This document shows, one piece after another, positions 62,660-64,000 of a DNA stretch of 64,000 nt. The stretch is taken from positions 7,143,871-7,207,870 of the forward strand of contig CM040451.1 of NCBI GenBank assembly GCA_022749755.1, read 5' to 3'. Within the stretch, counting starts at the first letter, position 1; each line of letters opens with the position of its first letter. The notes under the pieces were generated by a model, which saw nothing but the letters and a program-made list of their open reading frames with translations, had not been told where the DNA came from and did no database searches. A program made the translations under genes and the position numbers. The stretch comes from Azadirachta indica. Lineage: Eukaryota > Streptophyta > Magnoliopsida > Sapindales > Meliaceae.

Positions 62660-63600
62660 GCTGAAACTTTTGCGTACTTCTTCCTTTTCATGTTATAGTT
62701 GTAGCCTTGGGAGAAAGCTACTGTTTTTCCTTTTATCAATTATATGTTATCCAATTCAACACAACAAAAATCAAAGAATATGTACTGTTCTATATCTTAC
62801 TGTATTGTAACTGCCATAGCTGGTTGGTTACATGTATTATAAAGCAAAAGAAATAAAGTTGAACTTGCATGTACAGCTGCCTGTATGCTAATGCATTACC
62901 ATTAATATGCGATTGACAATTATTCATATGATTTTGCAAATAAAGATGTTCACACTGCCTCTATGCTTATATTGAATGATTTTTACCTTATAAAAAGAAA
63001 TTTCCCCCAACACTGTGAAGTTTCTACTATTGCTTGTTTTGGTAGTTTTCTTAATGGCTCTATGCTCATAATGAACAATTTTACAAGAAATTTAGTACAA
63101 TAACCATGTTATCTCCTTTCATAATAAATTTATGAGCAATCTTGTAGGAAATTTATTATAATGACCATGTTACCTATATTTTTAATGAATAAATGCTATC
63201 GCAACTAGATTTTATTATGGGAACTTCAATCCTGTTCTACTTTAGAAAAGAAGTGAACACTTACAATTAGATTATGGAAATAGATTTTTTTATAAGTATA
63301 GCTTTTATAAGTGAAGTTTTTAAAGTTTATTAATTGTTTAATTATCATAAATAATTTCTTAAAAAAATATTTAGTTACTTTAAATAAAAAATAATTATAA
63401 GTCTCCATGGATATAAATTTTTGGCTCCACCACTAAATGAATGTTTGGGATAATTTTAACCTAAAATTCTCTCTTTTTCTTTTTTAATAAATGAATGTGT
63501 TATTTAAAAAAATACTTGATAATTAACATTATCAATGATGGGTACATGTAAATATGTGGGTACATAATTCAATGGATCTAGCATATAGAAGATTATGTAT
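62660..63600. other. 3' flank of the chimeric gene
   Basis: No gene is visible. AATAAA words at ~62851 and ~62939 could direct polyadenylation. From ~63440 the DNA resembles 28200-28430, the 3' flank of the intact receptor. Confidence 0.55.
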
Positions 63601-64000
63601 TGTACATTGAGAAAATGACACAAAGCAGAATTTGGAAAGGAATTTATAAGTCAAAATAAAACAAAACGAGATAAAAATACCAATGAAAAAGATCTCCATT
63701 TATTTCTAAGACAAAAAAGAAAAAAGGGAAAACTAATTAATTGAGTCAAGTTGTGCCAACAACCCAAGATAGAATTTAAATGGAGATGGATGTGCGTGTT
63801 CTCTTTGTAAGCAGCCTTTGTTGAACATTCAAATACATGGCATGTTCCAAAGTCCATAATTTAATTTGATAGTCATAAATATCTTTCAAGTATTGATTGG
63901 ATTTTATTTTATAGGTTTGATTACAGTACGTACATCAATATAATGTTTTATATGTTTAAAATATATGTTACATATTTCAAGTTTTAAAGTAAAAAATTTA
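63600..64000. repeat. Flank repeat, copy 3 (start of a further unit)
   Basis: 63600-63690 resembles 13980-14045, 63680-63835 resembles 33230-33340, and the final ~70 bases ('gttacatatttcaagttttaaagtaaaaaattta' in part) match the beginning of 33345 and 12166. The repeat runs off the window, suggesting that the cluster continues to the right. Confidence 0.7.

Overview
The window is nuclear DNA of a flowering plant, most likely a eudicot. It is very AT-rich, its genes carry short exons with GT-AG introns, it holds leucine-rich-repeat receptor-like kinase (LRR-RLK) genes of the LRR/malectin class (subfamily VIII-2, the At1g56120-At1g56145 type), and it is packed with plant transposons (Ty3/gypsy, Ty1/copia, MULE, hAT-like and foldback MITEs). 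I see no rRNA, tRNA or CRISPR, and I cannot name the species.

Layout. 1-1733: gene-free flank. 1734-12165: a decayed, 5'-truncated Ty3/gypsy element on the minus strand (3' LTR, polypurine tract, an antisense plant-mobile-domain ORF, an ~82-bp tandem array, integrase, RNase H, RT). 12166-14752: duplicated flank and small repeats. 14753-26471: one apparently intact 24-exon LRR-malectin receptor kinase gene on the plus strand; its 3054-nt CDS closes in frame and predicts 1017 residues. 26472-36030: gene-free, filled with MITEs and a second copy of the flank repeat. 36030-37150: a pseudogene fragment of the same receptor (two exons only). 37440-38850: a copia pol relic. 38850-43903: AT-rich DNA with MITEs. 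43913-59203: a 15.3-kb Mutator-like element (MULE) with ~110-bp TIRs and a perfect 9-bp target-site duplication. It carries a decayed MuDR-type transposase (minus), a decayed DUF1985/Ulp1-type protease gene (plus), captured intron-bearing fragments of the translation termination factor eRF3 gene (minus), and arrays of a dyad GATCGAAA motif. 59514-62659: a chimeric receptor kinase gene whose 5' part is a BIR1-like LRR ectodomain (At5g48380 type) and whose 3' part is the transmembrane and kinase half of the neighbouring LRR-malectin gene. 62660-64000: 3' flank and the start of another copy of the flank repeat.

How it fits together. The receptor genes and flanks form a tandem-duplicated cluster: homologous flank blocks lie near 12.17-12.7 kb, 33.2-33.9 kb and 63.6-64.0 kb. 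One copy is intact, one survives only as exons 16-17, and one supplied its 3' half to a domain-swapped chimera. Transposons then cut the units up. The MULE landed about 300 bp upstream of the chimera's ATG, so it separates that gene from its former promoter DNA.

Limits: all homology calls come from recognising protein motifs by eye. Splice sites of the intact gene are supported by phase and by the regular 72-nt LRR exons. TE boundaries are approximate unless a TSD is given.
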